64,000 nt of DNA from Aureimonas sp. ME7 (GTDB lineage: Bacteria > Pseudomonadota > Alphaproteobacteria > Rhizobiales > Rhizobiaceae): contig NZ_CAJCKW010000001.1 in NCBI RefSeq assembly GCF_903970965.1, positions 1-64,000 of the forward strand, read 5' to 3'. The notes beneath the pieces are model-generated. The model did not search any database. It saw only the letters and a program-made list of their open reading frames with translations, and was not told where the DNA came from. A program made the position numbers and the translations under genes. This document shows, piece after piece, positions 36,367 to 45,767 of this stretch. Position 1 is the stretch's first letter; every line of letters begins with the position of its first letter.

Positions 36367-37251
36367 ATGAGCGGCCCCCTGTTTCTCGGCCTCGATGCCG
36401 GTGGCACCTCCTGCCGGGCGCGGCTGACGGATGCGTCCGGCCTCGTGTTCGGCGAGGGCCATGCGGGGCCGGCCTCGGCGCGGCTGGGGGTGGAGGCGAG
36501 CTTCGAATCCATGCTGGCGGCCGCGCGCGAGGCGTGGCGCGCGGCCGGGCTCGGCGCCTTCGACTTCGCCCGGCTCCATGTCGGCGCCGGGATCGCGGGG
36601 ATCGAGCGGGTCGGCATGCGCGAAAGCTTTGCCGAGCGCCCGCACCCGTTTGCCGGCTTCACCCTGTCCAACGACGGCGCGATCGCGTGTCTCGGCGCCC
36701 ATGGCGGGGCGGACGGCGGCATCGTCGTGGCGGGCACCGGGTCGATCGCCTTCGGTCTTCGTGGCGAGCGCTCCCTGCGCTTCGGCGGCTACGGCTTTCC
36801 CGGCTCCGATGAGGGCTCGGGCGCCCGGCTGGGACTGGCGGCGGTGGAAGCGGCGTTTCGCGCGAGCGACGGGCGGCTCGGCCCTTCGCTTCTGACCGAC
36901 GCTCTTCTCGCCCGGTTCGACGGGGCGCCGCTCGGGCTGACGAAATGGTGCGACGGGGCGTCGGCGACCGACTATGCCGGCCTCGTGCCGCTGGTGATCG
37001 AGGCGGCGGGCGAAGGCGACCGCTTGTCGATCGCACTCCTTCAGGACGCCGCGCAGGCCATCGGCGACCTCGTCGACACCTTGCGCGACGCCGGCTGCGA
37101 GCGTGTGTCGCTGACCGGCGGGCTGGCGCGCCCACTGCGTCCCTATCTACCGGAGGGGCTCGCCGACACCTTGGACGAGGCGCTCGGCGACCCTCTCGAC
37201 GGCGCGCTGATCCTCGCCGGTCTGCCGCCCGTCGAGGCCGTCGAGGATTGA
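36367..37251 (+). CDS. BadF/BadG-type sugar kinase (probable N-acetylglucosamine kinase)
   Basis: This 294-residue protein belongs to the BadF/BcrA ATPase clan with an actin-like fold. Phosphate 1 is FLGLDAGGTSCRARL; the second phosphate loop is GIVVAGTGSIAFGL; GYGFPGSDEGSGARLGLAAV is a motif of N-acetylglucosamine/glucosamine kinases of this clan; SLTGGLARPLRPYLP is the adenosine motif. It probably phosphorylates an amino sugar from cell-wall recycling. No transporter or nag gene adjoins it. The start is ATG 36367. Confidence 0.85.
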   Translation: MSGPLFLGLDAGGTSCRARLTDASGLVFGEGHAGPASARLGVEASFESMLAAAREAWRAAGLGAFDFARLHVGAGIAGIERVGMRESFAERPHPFAGFTLSNDGAIACLGAHGGADGGIVVAGTGSIAFGLRGERSLRFGGYGFPGSDEGSGARLGLAAVEAAFRASDGRLGPSLLTDALLARFDGAPLGLTKWCDGASATDYAGLVPLVIEAAGEGDRLSIALLQDAAQAIGDLVDTLRDAGCERVSLTGGLARPLRPYLPEGLADTLDEALGDPLDGALILAGLPPVEAVED

Positions 37252-37350
37252 GCGCCGGGGTGGCGTTTCGGCCGCCCGATCGTGTAGGCAGGGTTCGATG
37301 AGCCGCCCCCGCATGAGGGGTCCTGCCGCCCGAACCCGAGGACGCTTCCC

Positions 37351-38460
37351 ATGAAGACCCGTGCCGCCGTCGCCTTCGAGGCCAAGAAGCCGCTGGAGAT
37401 CGTGGAACTCGACCTCGAAGGCCCGAAGGCGGGCGAGGTGCTGGTCGAGATCATGGCGACCGGCATCTGCCACACCGACGCCTACACGCTGGACGGGCTC
37501 GATTCCGAGGGGCTCTTCCCCTCCGTCCTCGGCCACGAGGGCGCGGGGATCGTGCGCGAGGTGGGCGCGGGCGTCACCTATGTCGAGCCTGGCGACCACG
37601 TCATCCCGCTCTACACGCCCGAATGCCGCCAGTGTAAGAGCTGCCTGTCGGGCAAGACGAACCTGTGCACCGCGATCCGAGCGACACAGGGCAAGGGCCT
37701 GATGCCGGACGGCACGACGCGCTTCTCCTACAAGGGCCAGCCGATCTTCCACTACATGGGCTGCTCGACCTTCTCGAACTTCACCGTCGTCCCCGAGATC
37801 GCGGTCGCCAAGATCCGCAAGGATGCCCCCTTCCGCACCACCTGCTACTGCGGCTGCGGCGTCACCACCGGGGTCGGCGCCGTGACCAAGACCGCCAAGG
37901 TCGAGCCCGGCGCCAACGTCGTCGTCTTCGGCCTCGGCGGGATCGGGCTCAACGTCATCCAGGGCGCGCGGATGGTGGGCGCCGACAAGATCGTCGGCGT
38001 CGATCTCAACAACGACAAGGCCGAATGGGGCAAGCGCTTCGGCATGACCCACTTCGTCAACCCGAAGGAGATCGAGGGCGACATCGTCAGCCATCTCGTT
38101 GCGCTCACCGACGGGGGCGCGGACTACACGTTCGACTGCACCGGCAACACGACTGTCATGCGCCAGGCGCTGGAAGCCTGCCATCGCGGCTGGGGCGTTT
38201 CGGTGGTGATCGGCGTGGCCGAGGCGGGCAAGGAGATTTCGACGCGCCCGTTCCAGCTCGTCACCGGCCGCGTCTGGAAGGGCTCGGCCTTCGGCGGCGC
38301 CAAGGGCCGGACCGACGTTCCCAAGATCGTCGACTGGTACATGAACGGCAAGATCGAGATCGACCCGATGATCACCCACACGCTCTCCCTCGAGGAGATC
38401 AACAAGGGCTTCGACCTCATGCACGAGGGCAAGTCGATCCGCTCCGTCGTCGTCTTTTGA
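37351..38460 (+). CDS. frmA: S-(hydroxymethyl)glutathione dehydrogenase (class III alcohol dehydrogenase)
   Basis: This 369-residue zinc enzyme oxidises the formaldehyde-glutathione adduct to S-formylglutathione with NAD. Catalytic zinc ligands are Cys40 ([12 protein letters not shown]) and His62 (GHEGAG), with the third Cys in TTCYCGCG. The structural zinc site is Cys92, 95, 98 and 106 ([16 protein letters not shown]). [20 protein letters not shown] is the NAD site. It heads a same-direction group with an ElaA-type acetyltransferase (4-base gap) and fghA, the next pathway enzyme. Confidence 0.97.
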   Translation: MKTRAAVAFEAKKPLEIVELDLEGPKAGEVLVEIMATGICHTDAYTLDGLDSEGLFPSVLGHEGAGIVREVGAGVTYVEPGDHVIPLYTPECRQCKSCLSGKTNLCTAIRATQGKGLMPDGTTRFSYKGQPIFHYMGCSTFSNFTVVPEIAVAKIRKDAPFRTTCYCGCGVTTGVGAVTKTAKVEPGANVVVFGLGGIGLNVIQGARMVGADKIVGVDLNNDKAEWGKRFGMTHFVNPKEIEGDIVSHLVALTDGGADYTFDCTGNTTVMRQALEACHRGWGVSVVIGVAEAGKEISTRPFQLVTGRVWKGSAFGGAKGRTDVPKIVDWYMNGKIEIDPMITHTLSLEEINKGFDLMHEGKSIRSVVVF

Positions 38461-38464
38461 TCCC

Positions 38465-38926
38465 ATGGGAGAGTGGCGCTGGTCCACGTTTGCCGAACTG
38501 TCGGGGCAGGAGGTCCACGATCTCCTGAAACTCCGGCAGGACGTCTTCGTGGTGGAGCAGGCTTGCGCCTTTCCTGAGATCGACGGGCGGGACGGGGAGG
38601 CGCTGCACCTCGCCCGCCTGGAGGACGGGGCGCTGGCGGGCGTACTGCGCGTCTTCGCGCCCGGCGCCGCGAACCCACGCGCCCGGATCGGGCGGATCGC
38701 CACCGCTCCGGATGCGCGCGGCACCGGGCTCGGGCACGCCATGATGCGCGAGGCGCTACGCTTCGTGGCCGAGCGCTTCGGGCCGGTGGAAATCGACCTG
38801 TCGGCGCAGGCGCATCTGGAAACCTTCTACGCCCGTCACGGGTTCTCCACGATCTCCGGGTCCTATCTGGAGGACGACATTCCCCATGTCGACATGCGCC
38901 GTCCCGGAGGTTTCTCCGGGACCTGA
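38465..38926 (+). CDS. elaA: ElaA-type GNAT acetyltransferase
   Basis: This 153-residue protein matches the ElaA family: LLKLRQDVFVVEQACAFPEI, HLARLEDGALAGVLRVFAPG, then RIGRIATAPDARGTGLGHAM as the acetyl-CoA motif and IDLSAQAHLETFYARHGF. The acceptor is unknown. It lies between frmA and fghA, four bases after frmA, so it is probably co-transcribed with the formaldehyde genes. Whether it has a part in that pathway is unknown. Confidence 0.9.
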   Translation: MGEWRWSTFAELSGQEVHDLLKLRQDVFVVEQACAFPEIDGRDGEALHLARLEDGALAGVLRVFAPGAANPRARIGRIATAPDARGTGLGHAMMREALRFVAERFGPVEIDLSAQAHLETFYARHGFSTISGSYLEDDIPHVDMRRPGGFSGT

Positions 38927-38959
38927 CCTCAAACCCCTCGCCCATCCCAAGGATCGCCC

Positions 38960-39802
38960 ATGCCACTCGACGTCGTTTCGGAAGCCAAGGCCCATGGCGG
39001 CACGCAAGGCGTGTATCGCCACCAGTCCAGAACCACCGACACGTCGATGACCTTCGCGGTCTTCACGCCGCCCCAGACGAGGCAAGGCCGCGTTCCCGTC
39101 CTGTGGTATCTCTCGGGCCTCACCTGCTCGCACCAGAACGCGATGGACAAGGGCGAATTTCGCCGCGCGGCCGCCGAGCACGGGCTGATGATCGTCCTGC
39201 CCGACACCTCGCCGCGGGGGCCGAACGTCCCGGACGAGAAGGACAACTGGCAGTTCGGCTCGGGCGCCGGCTTCTATGTCGATGCGACGCAAAGGCCATA
39301 CGCCGCGAACTACCGGATGTATTCCTACGTCACGGACGAGCTGCCGGGATATCTGGCGACGCACTTTCCCGCCGACATGAACCGGCAAGGCATCTTCGGC
39401 CATTCCATGGGCGGCCACGGCGCCTTGACGATCGCGCTGCGGAACCCCGGAACCTATCGCTCGGCCTCCGCCTTCGCGCCGATCGTCCAGCCCTCCACCG
39501 CCGGCTGGTCGCGCCCCGCCTTCGAGAAGTATCTCGGCCGCGACCGCGCCCATTGGCGCGCCTATGACACGACGCTCCTGATCGAGGACGGGCACCGCTT
39601 TCCCGAATTCCTGGTGGATCAGGGAACGGCCGACACGTTCCTCGACGACGGCCTGCGCCCGCATCTTCTCCGGGAGGCCTGCGACAGGGCCGGCATCAAG
39701 CTAGCGCTCAACATGCGCGAGGGCTACGACCACTCCTACAACTTCATCTCGACCTTCATGGACGACCACCTCGCCTGGCATGCGGAGCGGCTGAAGGGAT
39801 AG
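38960..39802 (+). CDS. fghA: S-formylglutathione hydrolase
   Basis: This 280-residue esterase releases formate and glutathione from S-formylglutathione. The nucleophile is in FGHSMGGHGALTIALRNPG (Ser). VLWYLSGLTCSHQNAMDKGE, PDTSPRGPNVPDEKDNWQFG and MREGYDHSYNFISTFMDDHL (catalytic His) are characteristic. The length is standard. It completes the glutathione formaldehyde pathway with frmA 500 bases upstream. No formate dehydrogenase gene is in the window. Confidence 0.97.
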   Translation: MPLDVVSEAKAHGGTQGVYRHQSRTTDTSMTFAVFTPPQTRQGRVPVLWYLSGLTCSHQNAMDKGEFRRAAAEHGLMIVLPDTSPRGPNVPDEKDNWQFGSGAGFYVDATQRPYAANYRMYSYVTDELPGYLATHFPADMNRQGIFGHSMGGHGALTIALRNPGTYRSASAFAPIVQPSTAGWSRPAFEKYLGRDRAHWRAYDTTLLIEDGHRFPEFLVDQGTADTFLDDGLRPHLLREACDRAGIKLALNMREGYDHSYNFISTFMDDHLAWHAERLKG

Positions 39803-39894
39803 GGCCGGCTTCCCATCGTTTCGATGGAACGGACCGCCGCTTTTCGCTAAACCTGCCTGCGACAAACGGGACCAACGGTCGGGGGGCGAATCGA

Positions 39895-41325
39895 ATGAGC
39901 GGCGCACAGGCGGATCTAGGCGTACTGGGCATGGGCACGATGGGGGCGAACCTTGCCCTCAACTTCGCCGACAACGGCGGCTTCACGGTGGCCCTGTCCA
40001 ACCGCACGGTGGAAAAGGCCTACGGCGTGCGGGACGACAATCCGGGGCTCGCCGAACGCCTCGTGCCGACCGATTCGATCGAGCATTTCGTCGCCACGCT
40101 GAAGGCCCCACGCGTCGTCGTCCTGATGGTCAACGCCGGCAAGCCGGTGGACGACCAGATCGCTCTCGTCCTGCCGCATCTCGAAGCGGGCGACATTCTG
40201 ATCGATGCCGGCAATGCCGACTTCAACGATACGGTGCGCCGCGAGCGCGCGGTGCAGGGCACCGGCATCCACTTCGTCGGCATGGGCGTATCGGGCGGCG
40301 AGGAGGGCGCGCGCCACGGGCCGTCCATCATGGTGGGCGGCGACCGGGCCGTGTGGGAGCGGTTGAAGCCGCTGCTCGAGCCGATCGCGGCGAAGTTCGA
40401 TCGCGTGCCGTGCGTCGACTGGCTGGGGCCGGACGGTGCCGGTCACTTCGTCAAGACCATCCACAACGGCATCGAATATGCCGACATGCAGATGATCGCG
40501 GAGATCTACGGCATCCTCCGCGACGCGCTCGGGCTGCAGGCCCGGGAGATGGCCGACATCTTCGCCGACTGGAACACGCGCGATCTCCAGTCCTACCTGA
40601 TCGAGATCACCGCCGCGGTGCTCGCCGAGCGCGACCCCGAGACGGGCGGGCCGCTGGTCGATGTCATCGTCGACGAGGCGGGGCAGAAGGGCACCGGTCG
40701 CTGGTCGGTGATCGAGGCGCAGAAGCTCGGCGTCGGCGCGACCACGCTGGAAGCCGCCGTGTCGGCGCGCGGCATCTCGTCCCGCCGCGAGGAGCGCGCC
40801 GAGGCGAGCCGCCTGTTCGACGGGGTGAAGGTCGCGCGCGCCGAGTTCCACATGAGCCGCGAGGGTCTGGCCGAACTGGAAGCCGCGTTGGTGACCGCCA
40901 AGATCATCGCCTATGCGCAAGGCTACGCGACGCTGGCCGAGGCCTCGGCCGAGTTCCAATGGGATCTGCCGCTCGGGCAGATCGCGCGGATCTGGCGCGC
41001 CGGCTGCATCATCCGCTCGCGGTTCCTCGACGACATCACCCGGGCCTACGAGGCGGGCGCGGTGGTCAACCTTCTTCAGGCGCCGAGCTTCCAGGCGCGC
41101 ATTGAGGCCGGCCAGGAAGCCCTGCGCCGCGTCGTCGCCAAGGCGGCGCTTGCCGGCATCCCGGTGCCCGCGCTCGCCGCCGCCCTGTCCTATTTCGACG
41201 ACTACCGCCGCGCGCGCGGCACCACCAACCTGACGCAAGGCCAGCGCGACCTCTTCGGCGCCCACACGTTCCACCGCCTCGACCGGGAGGGCACGTTCCA
41301 CCACCAGTGGCCGAAGATCGGGTAG
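39895..41325 (+). CDS. gnd: 6-phosphogluconate dehydrogenase, decarboxylating
   Basis: This 476-residue enzyme makes ribulose 5-phosphate, CO2 and NADPH in the pentose phosphate pathway. The nucleotide fold is LGVLGMGTMGANLALNFADN. The signature is VDWLGPDGAGHFVKTIHNGI (catalytic Lys), with EYADMQMIAEIYGILRD and GTGRWSVIEAQKLGV. The end TNLTQGQRDLFGAHTFHRLD is typical of the long (about 470 residue) form. It is a single gene downstream of fghA (92-base gap). Confidence 0.97.
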   Translation: MSGAQADLGVLGMGTMGANLALNFADNGGFTVALSNRTVEKAYGVRDDNPGLAERLVPTDSIEHFVATLKAPRVVVLMVNAGKPVDDQIALVLPHLEAGDILIDAGNADFNDTVRRERAVQGTGIHFVGMGVSGGEEGARHGPSIMVGGDRAVWERLKPLLEPIAAKFDRVPCVDWLGPDGAGHFVKTIHNGIEYADMQMIAEIYGILRDALGLQAREMADIFADWNTRDLQSYLIEITAAVLAERDPETGGPLVDVIVDEAGQKGTGRWSVIEAQKLGVGATTLEAAVSARGISSRREERAEASRLFDGVKVARAEFHMSREGLAELEAALVTAKIIAYAQGYATLAEASAEFQWDLPLGQIARIWRAGCIIRSRFLDDITRAYEAGAVVNLLQAPSFQARIEAGQEALRRVVAKAALAGIPVPALAAALSYFDDYRRARGTTNLTQGQRDLFGAHTFHRLDREGTFHHQWPKIG

Positions 41326-42164
41326 GGAAAGGAGCGCGCTCAGCGGCATCCAGGCGGGCCGCTTGGCCGCCGCGCATGGGCGAAGCTGCCGGCGGTCGCA
41401 TATGCGTCTTTTACACCCCGAACGACGGCTTTCCCGTTCGGGTCGGGAGTTTGGATCTCCGTCGTCCGACTTCCAGAACGTTGAAGGCAGCCCGTCGAGG
41501 CGAAGGGCTGGCTGAAGCCTATCCAATGAAAGCCGAGCGGGCCTTCGCGCCCGGAGAATGCGACGAGCCGGAAAACCGAAGCCGATCCCGTAAATGCATA
41601 GGCGCCCGATCGGCTTCGGAATGGGGTTTTCGTTCGCAGGGTCGGCGTCGAATTCGATGTGGCGCTTCGAAGGCTTCGGGCCGGCGAAGCGGGACCTTGA
41701 GTGAACGCGACTGACGGGGAGCGCGGCAAGCTGGCATCGGCGGACCTAGAGCGCTTTCCGACCGGCTTGGATGGTCGGCACGGCGGTGATTTCGGTTCGT
41801 GGCCGACGAGCAACGCGGCCGAGGAGCGAAAGCGCCCTGCCGCGAGCCAAGCGTCCGCAGGACGATGACGAGCGTTCAACCCGGTCGGACGTGGCCCTAG
41901 TGGTCGCTGGAACGACGCCGGCGTCTTCATGCGCCCGATCGACGGGTTTGCGCGACGCACGGCGCGCATCGAGGTTGCGGGATGCTTTTCCCGCCCGCCG
42001 ATGGAGGCGGCCGAAACGGTCTCCTCGGCGCGTCGGTCGCGCGAGATAGGTGTTGCCGCCCCGGCCGGCGATCCTTAAATTTTGAGGGATTTCCTCGCCG
42101 TTCGCAGCGCTACCTCCTCCCTTATCCGATCGCGATCCGCGACCCTTAAGAGTTGGAGGATGCC
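41326..42164. other. Long intergenic region with repeat-like elements
   Basis: These 839 bases show no recognisable protein in any frame. They contain an inverted pair of repeat-like units at 41746-41777 and 41870-41900 (separate entry) and two similar 21-base sequences at 42069-42089 and 42140-42160, both of the form CGA(T/C)CCTTAA-N5-G(A/G)(G/A)GG. The base composition is a little less GC-rich than the genes. The second 21-mer supplies the ribosome binding site of the next gene. Confidence 0.5.
41746..41900. repeat. Inverted pair of about 31-base intergenic repeat units
   Basis: The left unit starts CTAGAGCGCTTTCCGACCGG. The right unit, read on the minus strand, starts CTAGGGCCACGTCCGACCGG and continues GTTGAA where the left has CTTGGA. 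They share CTAG, an 8-base core CCGACCGG and TTG at the same spacing. The form resembles palindromic intergenic repeats seen in Rhizobiales genomes. The left unit also has its own dyad, CCGACC/GGTCGG. Confidence 0.5.
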
Positions 42165-42497
42165 ATGACCAACCGGTATCGCCCGAACGAGCCGACCTCT
42201 CCCGTTCCTCTCGAACTCCTAGCGCTGCTTCTGCGCTCGCCCGACGAGCGGGTCGCGGAAACCGTGCGCGAACTGCCGCCGCTCCAGCGTGCGACGCTCG
42301 CGGCCTACTGCATCGGCCGCACCCACATGCGCCGGATCGCGCTCGTGATCGCCGCCGAGTGCAGCGAACACGCCCTTTGGGAGGCGGCGGGAAAGGTCGG
42401 CCTGGCGCTCCACGAACAGTGCCGCGACCAGGTCGCCTTCGATCGCGAGCCGGGCCTGTCGTCGCGGCGCAAGGTGTCGCTGGCCAAGGTCGCCTGA
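42165..42497 (+). CDS. Conserved-looking small protein, unknown function
   Basis: This 110-residue helical protein (PVPLELLALLLRSPDERVAE, LPPLQRATLAAYCIGRTHMR, RIALVIAAECSEHALWEAAG) has no signal peptide. It has GGAGG five bases before the ATG at 42165. It contains two Cys residues and ends with a basic tail (SSRRKVSLAKVA). I do not recognise the family. It stands alone after an 839-base gap. Confidence 0.72.
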   Translation: MTNRYRPNEPTSPVPLELLALLLRSPDERVAETVRELPPLQRATLAAYCIGRTHMRRIALVIAAECSEHALWEAAGKVGLALHEQCRDQVAFDREPGLSSRRKVSLAKVA

Positions 42498-42592
42498 AGG
42501 GCGGCCTTCGGGCGCTCCGGGCGAGACCTAAGGGCTTGCGGAGGGCGGCGCCGGGTGACGGCAGGCTCGAACCCTTCCTGTGGGGTGAAGCG

Positions 42593-42613
42593 AGGCGCCT
42601 TGACGCCTCGCCT
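42593..42613 (-). terminator. Hairpin after the 39-residue protein gene
   Basis: Read leftward, GCGAGGCG and CGCCTCGC form an 8-base stem around a 5-6 base loop, ending in CTT. It starts six bases after the small gene's stop. There is no clear T run, so function as a terminator is uncertain. Confidence 0.5.
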
Positions 42614-42618
42614 CGCGT

Positions 42619-42738
42619 TCAGCCCTTCTTCGTCGCGCCGCTGATGCCACCCTTGAGGCTGGGGGCGGCCGCGATCGTCTTTTCCACCACCTTCTTGGGC
42701 TTGCGGGCTTCCTTGCCGCCTTTGCGCTTCTCACCCAT
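42619..42738 (-). CDS. Small basic protein, 39 residues
   Basis: This short, Lys-rich protein reads MGEKRKGGKEARKPKKVVEK and ends LKGGISGATKKG. The GGKEARKPKK part matches a motif (G-N/G-K/R-E-A-K/R-K-P-K) seen in small unnamed proteins of many Rhizobiales. AAGGAG lies 8 bases before the ATG, and a hairpin follows the stop, so the gene is well supported despite its size. Function is unknown; nucleic acid binding is possible from the charge alone. Confidence 0.72.
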   Translation of the reverse strand: MGEKRKGGKEARKPKKVVEKTIAAAPSLKGGISGATKKG

Positions 42739-42825
42739 GATGCCGGCTCCTTGGTTGCAAGACGGCGCAGCTTGGCACGGATCGGGGGGATCGGCACCAT
42801 CAATTCGGCGGCGAGGCGACGAGCC

Positions 42826-43185
42826 TCAAAGGCAGGCGGACGGCAGGAGAACCGGGACGAAGTTCAGGATCGTCACACCGAGCGCCACGGCCGTCGTCCA
42901 GACCGTCGCCCGCGCCAGAAAGGTGTCGGGCTCCGCACCCGCCGGCAGGACGCGCCTTCGGCGGCGCGCCCACAGGAGAACCGCGCCGATCGCCACGAGA
43001 TGGGCAAGCCAGACGGCGACCAGCATCGCGCGCTGGAGCGAAACGGGGCCGATAACGGCGTCTTCCCAGCCGAAGGCGCAGCCGATCGACAGCGCGGCAT
43101 AGAGCCAGACGAAGGCCGAGCCCCAGATCACGAAGCCGGCGCATAGCAGAAGAAGAGAAGAGGCCGAGCGCGGCGGGGTGGTCAT
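42826..43185 (-). CDS. Small membrane protein of the cytochrome oxidase cluster
   Basis: This 119-residue protein has three predicted membrane helices (SSLLLLCAGFVIWGSAFVWL, LVAVWLAHLVAIGAVLLWAR, ATVWTTAVALGVTILNFVPV). Its ATG overlaps the stop of the ctaD-ctaE fusion gene (ATGA), so it is translated with the oxidase. It could be a small accessory or subunit IV-like component. I do not recognise a family; the role is inferred from position. Confidence 0.75.
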   Translation of the reverse strand: MTTPPRSASSLLLLCAGFVIWGSAFVWLYAALSIGCAFGWEDAVIGPVSLQRAMLVAVWLAHLVAIGAVLLWARRRRRVLPAGAEPDTFLARATVWTTAVALGVTILNFVPVLLPSACL

Positions 43186-45767
43186 GGTTGGGCCATCTCG
43201 CGCAGAGGCAGAAGGGCGGGCAGGGCGAACAGGAAGCCGAGGCTGAGAAGCGCAGCGGCTGCCGTGTAGTCGTGCCAGAGGCTCATCGTGCGAAGATCCG
43301 CCGAGCGCCGGGGCGAAACGAAGCCTGCCATGCAGCGCCAGATGCCGAGTCCCGCCAGAAGGGCGCCGATCGCGGCATGTAGCGCCACATAGGCTGGGAA
43401 GGCCGCCGTCACCGCGAGATAGGCGTGGCTCGTGGGCGCGGGCACGTCGGACAGCATCAGCCAAACCGCGACCCCGGCCGCGATGATCTGTGCGGCAAAG
43501 GCGCCGCCGAGGATCGGCAGGGCGGCGGCGGCCGAGGTCCGGGCGGCGGTGCGCGCCGCCATGCGGCCGAGGAGTGCGGCCAGAAGCGCGGCGAGCGCCA
43601 GCGCGGCGCATTTCAGCGGGGGCAGCGACACGGCCTCGGGGCCCGGCCAGCCGGGCGCGACCAGCCACAGGAACAGGGCGCCGAACAGGAGCGAGGCGAA
43701 GGCCGTGCCGTCCGCGATCAGGAGGAACAGCATGCCCCACCAGGTCGCGGGCCGCTCCACCTCGGCGTGGACGGGCAGGCGAAGGCCGCATCCGGCGTCG
43801 ATCGCTCCATGGTCCCGTTTCTGGCCGGCCTCGCGGCTCCACAGGAGGAAAAGAGCGACCACAAGGACGAGCGCCACTGGCGTCAGCCAGTACTGTTTGA
43901 AGAGGAGCGTCAGCACCACGGCGCCGATCGCGAGCGCCGTCCAGAACGGCAGGCTGGTCGGGCGCGGCAGGATCGCGATGTGCTCGGGCTTAGCTGTGGC
44001 CATGGAAACGACCAGCGTTTCCTGCCAGCCGTTGCGCGGGATGGCGAGGTGGCCTTCGCCCCGTTCCAGGCGCTCGCGAAGGCCCGGCTCGTCGCGCAGC
44101 GGCGCGCGGGAGGCGACGGTGGGAAGGCTTGCGAAGGCATAGGGGCGCGGCGGAATGGAGGTGCACCATTCCAAGGTATCCGCTCCCCAGGGATCGGGCG
44201 AGGAGCGCTTGCCGAAGCGCATCTGGAAGATCATGTCGAGCGCGAAGAGCGCGAAGCCGGCGGTCATCACGAAGCCGCCGATCGAGGACACGAGGTTCGG
44301 CACGTCCCAGCCGAGCCCTTCCGGGTAGATGGCGTAGCGGCGGGGCATGCCGAGAAGCCCCGTCCAGTGCATGATGAGGAAGGTGGCGTTGAAGCCGATG
44401 AAGATCAGCCAGAAGGCGAGCGTGCCGACGCCATAGAGCGGCCGGCGGCCGGTGAAGTGCGGCAGGTAGTAGTAGGCGGCGGCGAGCATGGGGAAGATGA
44501 ACCCACCGACGAGCACGTAGTGCATGTGCGCCACGACGAAATGCGTGTCGTGCGCCTGCCAGTCGAAGGGCACGATGGCGAGCATCACGCCCGTCAGCCC
44601 GCCGCACACGAACACGAAGAAGAAGCCGAGAAGATAGAGCATCGGCACGGTCAGGCGCGGCCGCCCCGCCATCATCGTTCCGATCCATAAGAAAATCTGG
44701 ACGCCGGTGGGCACGGCGACGAGGACGCTGGCGGCGGAAAAGAAGGCTTGCGCCAGATGCGGGATGCCCACCGTGAACATGTGGTGGACCCAGAGGCCGA
44801 AGCTCAGGAAGGCCATGGCCGTGATCGACGTGACGATGGCGGCGTAGCCAAGGATTTCCCGACGGACGAGCACGGGCAGGATGGTCGAGACGATGCCGGC
44901 CGCCGGCAGGAAGATGATGTAGACCTCCGGATGGCCGAACAGCCAGAACAGGTGCTGCCAGAGGAGCGCGTCGCCGCCGCGGGTCGGGTCGAAGAAGGGC
45001 AGGTCGAAGGCGCGCTCGGCCTCCAGAAGCACGGAGCCGAGGATCAGCGGGGGAAAGCCGACCAGCATCATCGCGGCGGTGACGAGAATGTACCAGCCGA
45101 AGAGCGGCATGCGGGCAAGCGTCATGCCCGGCGCGCGGAATTTGAGGATCGAGACGGTGATCTCCACTGCCGCCGCGAGCGCGGAAATTTCCACGAAGGT
45201 CACGCCGAGAAGCCAGACGTCGGCGTTGATGCCGGGCGAATGGGCGGCCGACGACAGCGGCGTATACATGAACCAGCCGGAATCGGGCGCGTAGCCCGCC
45301 AGAAGCGCCAGGACGAGGATCGAGCCGCCGAACAGGTAGCACCAGAAGCCGAGCGCGGTCAGGCGCGGAAAGGCGAAGTCGCGCGCGCCCAGCATCTTGG
45401 GCAGGAGATAGATCGCCAGCCCTTCGAACATCGGGATCGCGAACAGGAACATCATCACCGTGCCATGCATGGTGAAGATCTGGTTGTAGAGATCAGGGCC
45501 GACGAAGGCGCTGCGCGGGGAGGCGAGCTGGGCGCGGATCAGCATGGCGAGCGCCCCGCCGATCGCGAAGAACACGAAGGCGGCGATGATGAAGCGGCGC
45601 CCGAGGATCGTGTGGTTCACCGCCCGGATCGTGCCGCGCCAGCCCGGCGGCGTCGCCCAGATCCGCTCGAGGTCGCGCTGGAGCGGCGTCAGCGCCGGCG
45701 GCCCGGCGGGGTCCGCCCGGCGCCCGTCCGCTTCGCCGGGAACGGTGGGAAGAACGAGATCGCTCAT
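43182..45767 (-). CDS. ctaD: Cytochrome c oxidase subunits I and III, fused (aa3 type)
   Basis: This 861-residue protein fuses CtaD (residues about 1-560) to CtaE (about 640-861). Subunit I shows the heme ligand in FTMHGTVMMFLF, the CuB His-Tyr motif WLFGHPEVYIIFLPAAGIVS, the CuB pair in WVHHMF, and the heme a/a3 histidines in DTHFVVAHMHYVLVGG. HPEVYIIFLPAAG is the A-type form. Subunit III starts around ERPATWWGMLFLLIADGTAF and has seven helices. It reduces oxygen to water and pumps protons. It overlaps ctaC upstream and the small membrane gene downstream by four bases each. Fused I-III forms are known in several lineages. Confidence 0.95.
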   Translation of the reverse strand: MSDLVLPTVPGEADGRRADPAGPPALTPLQRDLERIWATPPGWRGTIRAVNHTILGRRFIIAAFVFFAIGGALAMLIRAQLASPRSAFVGPDLYNQIFTMHGTVMMFLFAIPMFEGLAIYLLPKMLGARDFAFPRLTALGFWCYLFGGSILVLALLAGYAPDSGWFMYTPLSSAAHSPGINADVWLLGVTFVEISALAAAVEITVSILKFRAPGMTLARMPLFGWYILVTAAMMLVGFPPLILGSVLLEAERAFDLPFFDPTRGGDALLWQHLFWLFGHPEVYIIFLPAAGIVSTILPVLVRREILGYAAIVTSITAMAFLSFGLWVHHMFTVGIPHLAQAFFSAASVLVAVPTGVQIFLWIGTMMAGRPRLTVPMLYLLGFFFVFVCGGLTGVMLAIVPFDWQAHDTHFVVAHMHYVLVGGFIFPMLAAAYYYLPHFTGRRPLYGVGTLAFWLIFIGFNATFLIMHWTGLLGMPRRYAIYPEGLGWDVPNLVSSIGGFVMTAGFALFALDMIFQMRFGKRSSPDPWGADTLEWCTSIPPRPYAFASLPTVASRAPLRDEPGLRERLERGEGHLAIPRNGWQETLVVSMATAKPEHIAILPRPTSLPFWTALAIGAVVLTLLFKQYWLTPVALVLVVALFLLWSREAGQKRDHGAIDAGCGLRLPVHAEVERPATWWGMLFLLIADGTAFASLLFGALFLWLVAPGWPGPEAVSLPPLKCAALALAALLAALLGRMAARTAARTSAAAALPILGGAFAAQIIAAGVAVWLMLSDVPAPTSHAYLAVTAAFPAYVALHAAIGALLAGLGIWRCMAGFVSPRRSADLRTMSLWHDYTAAAALLSLGFLFALPALLPLREMAQP

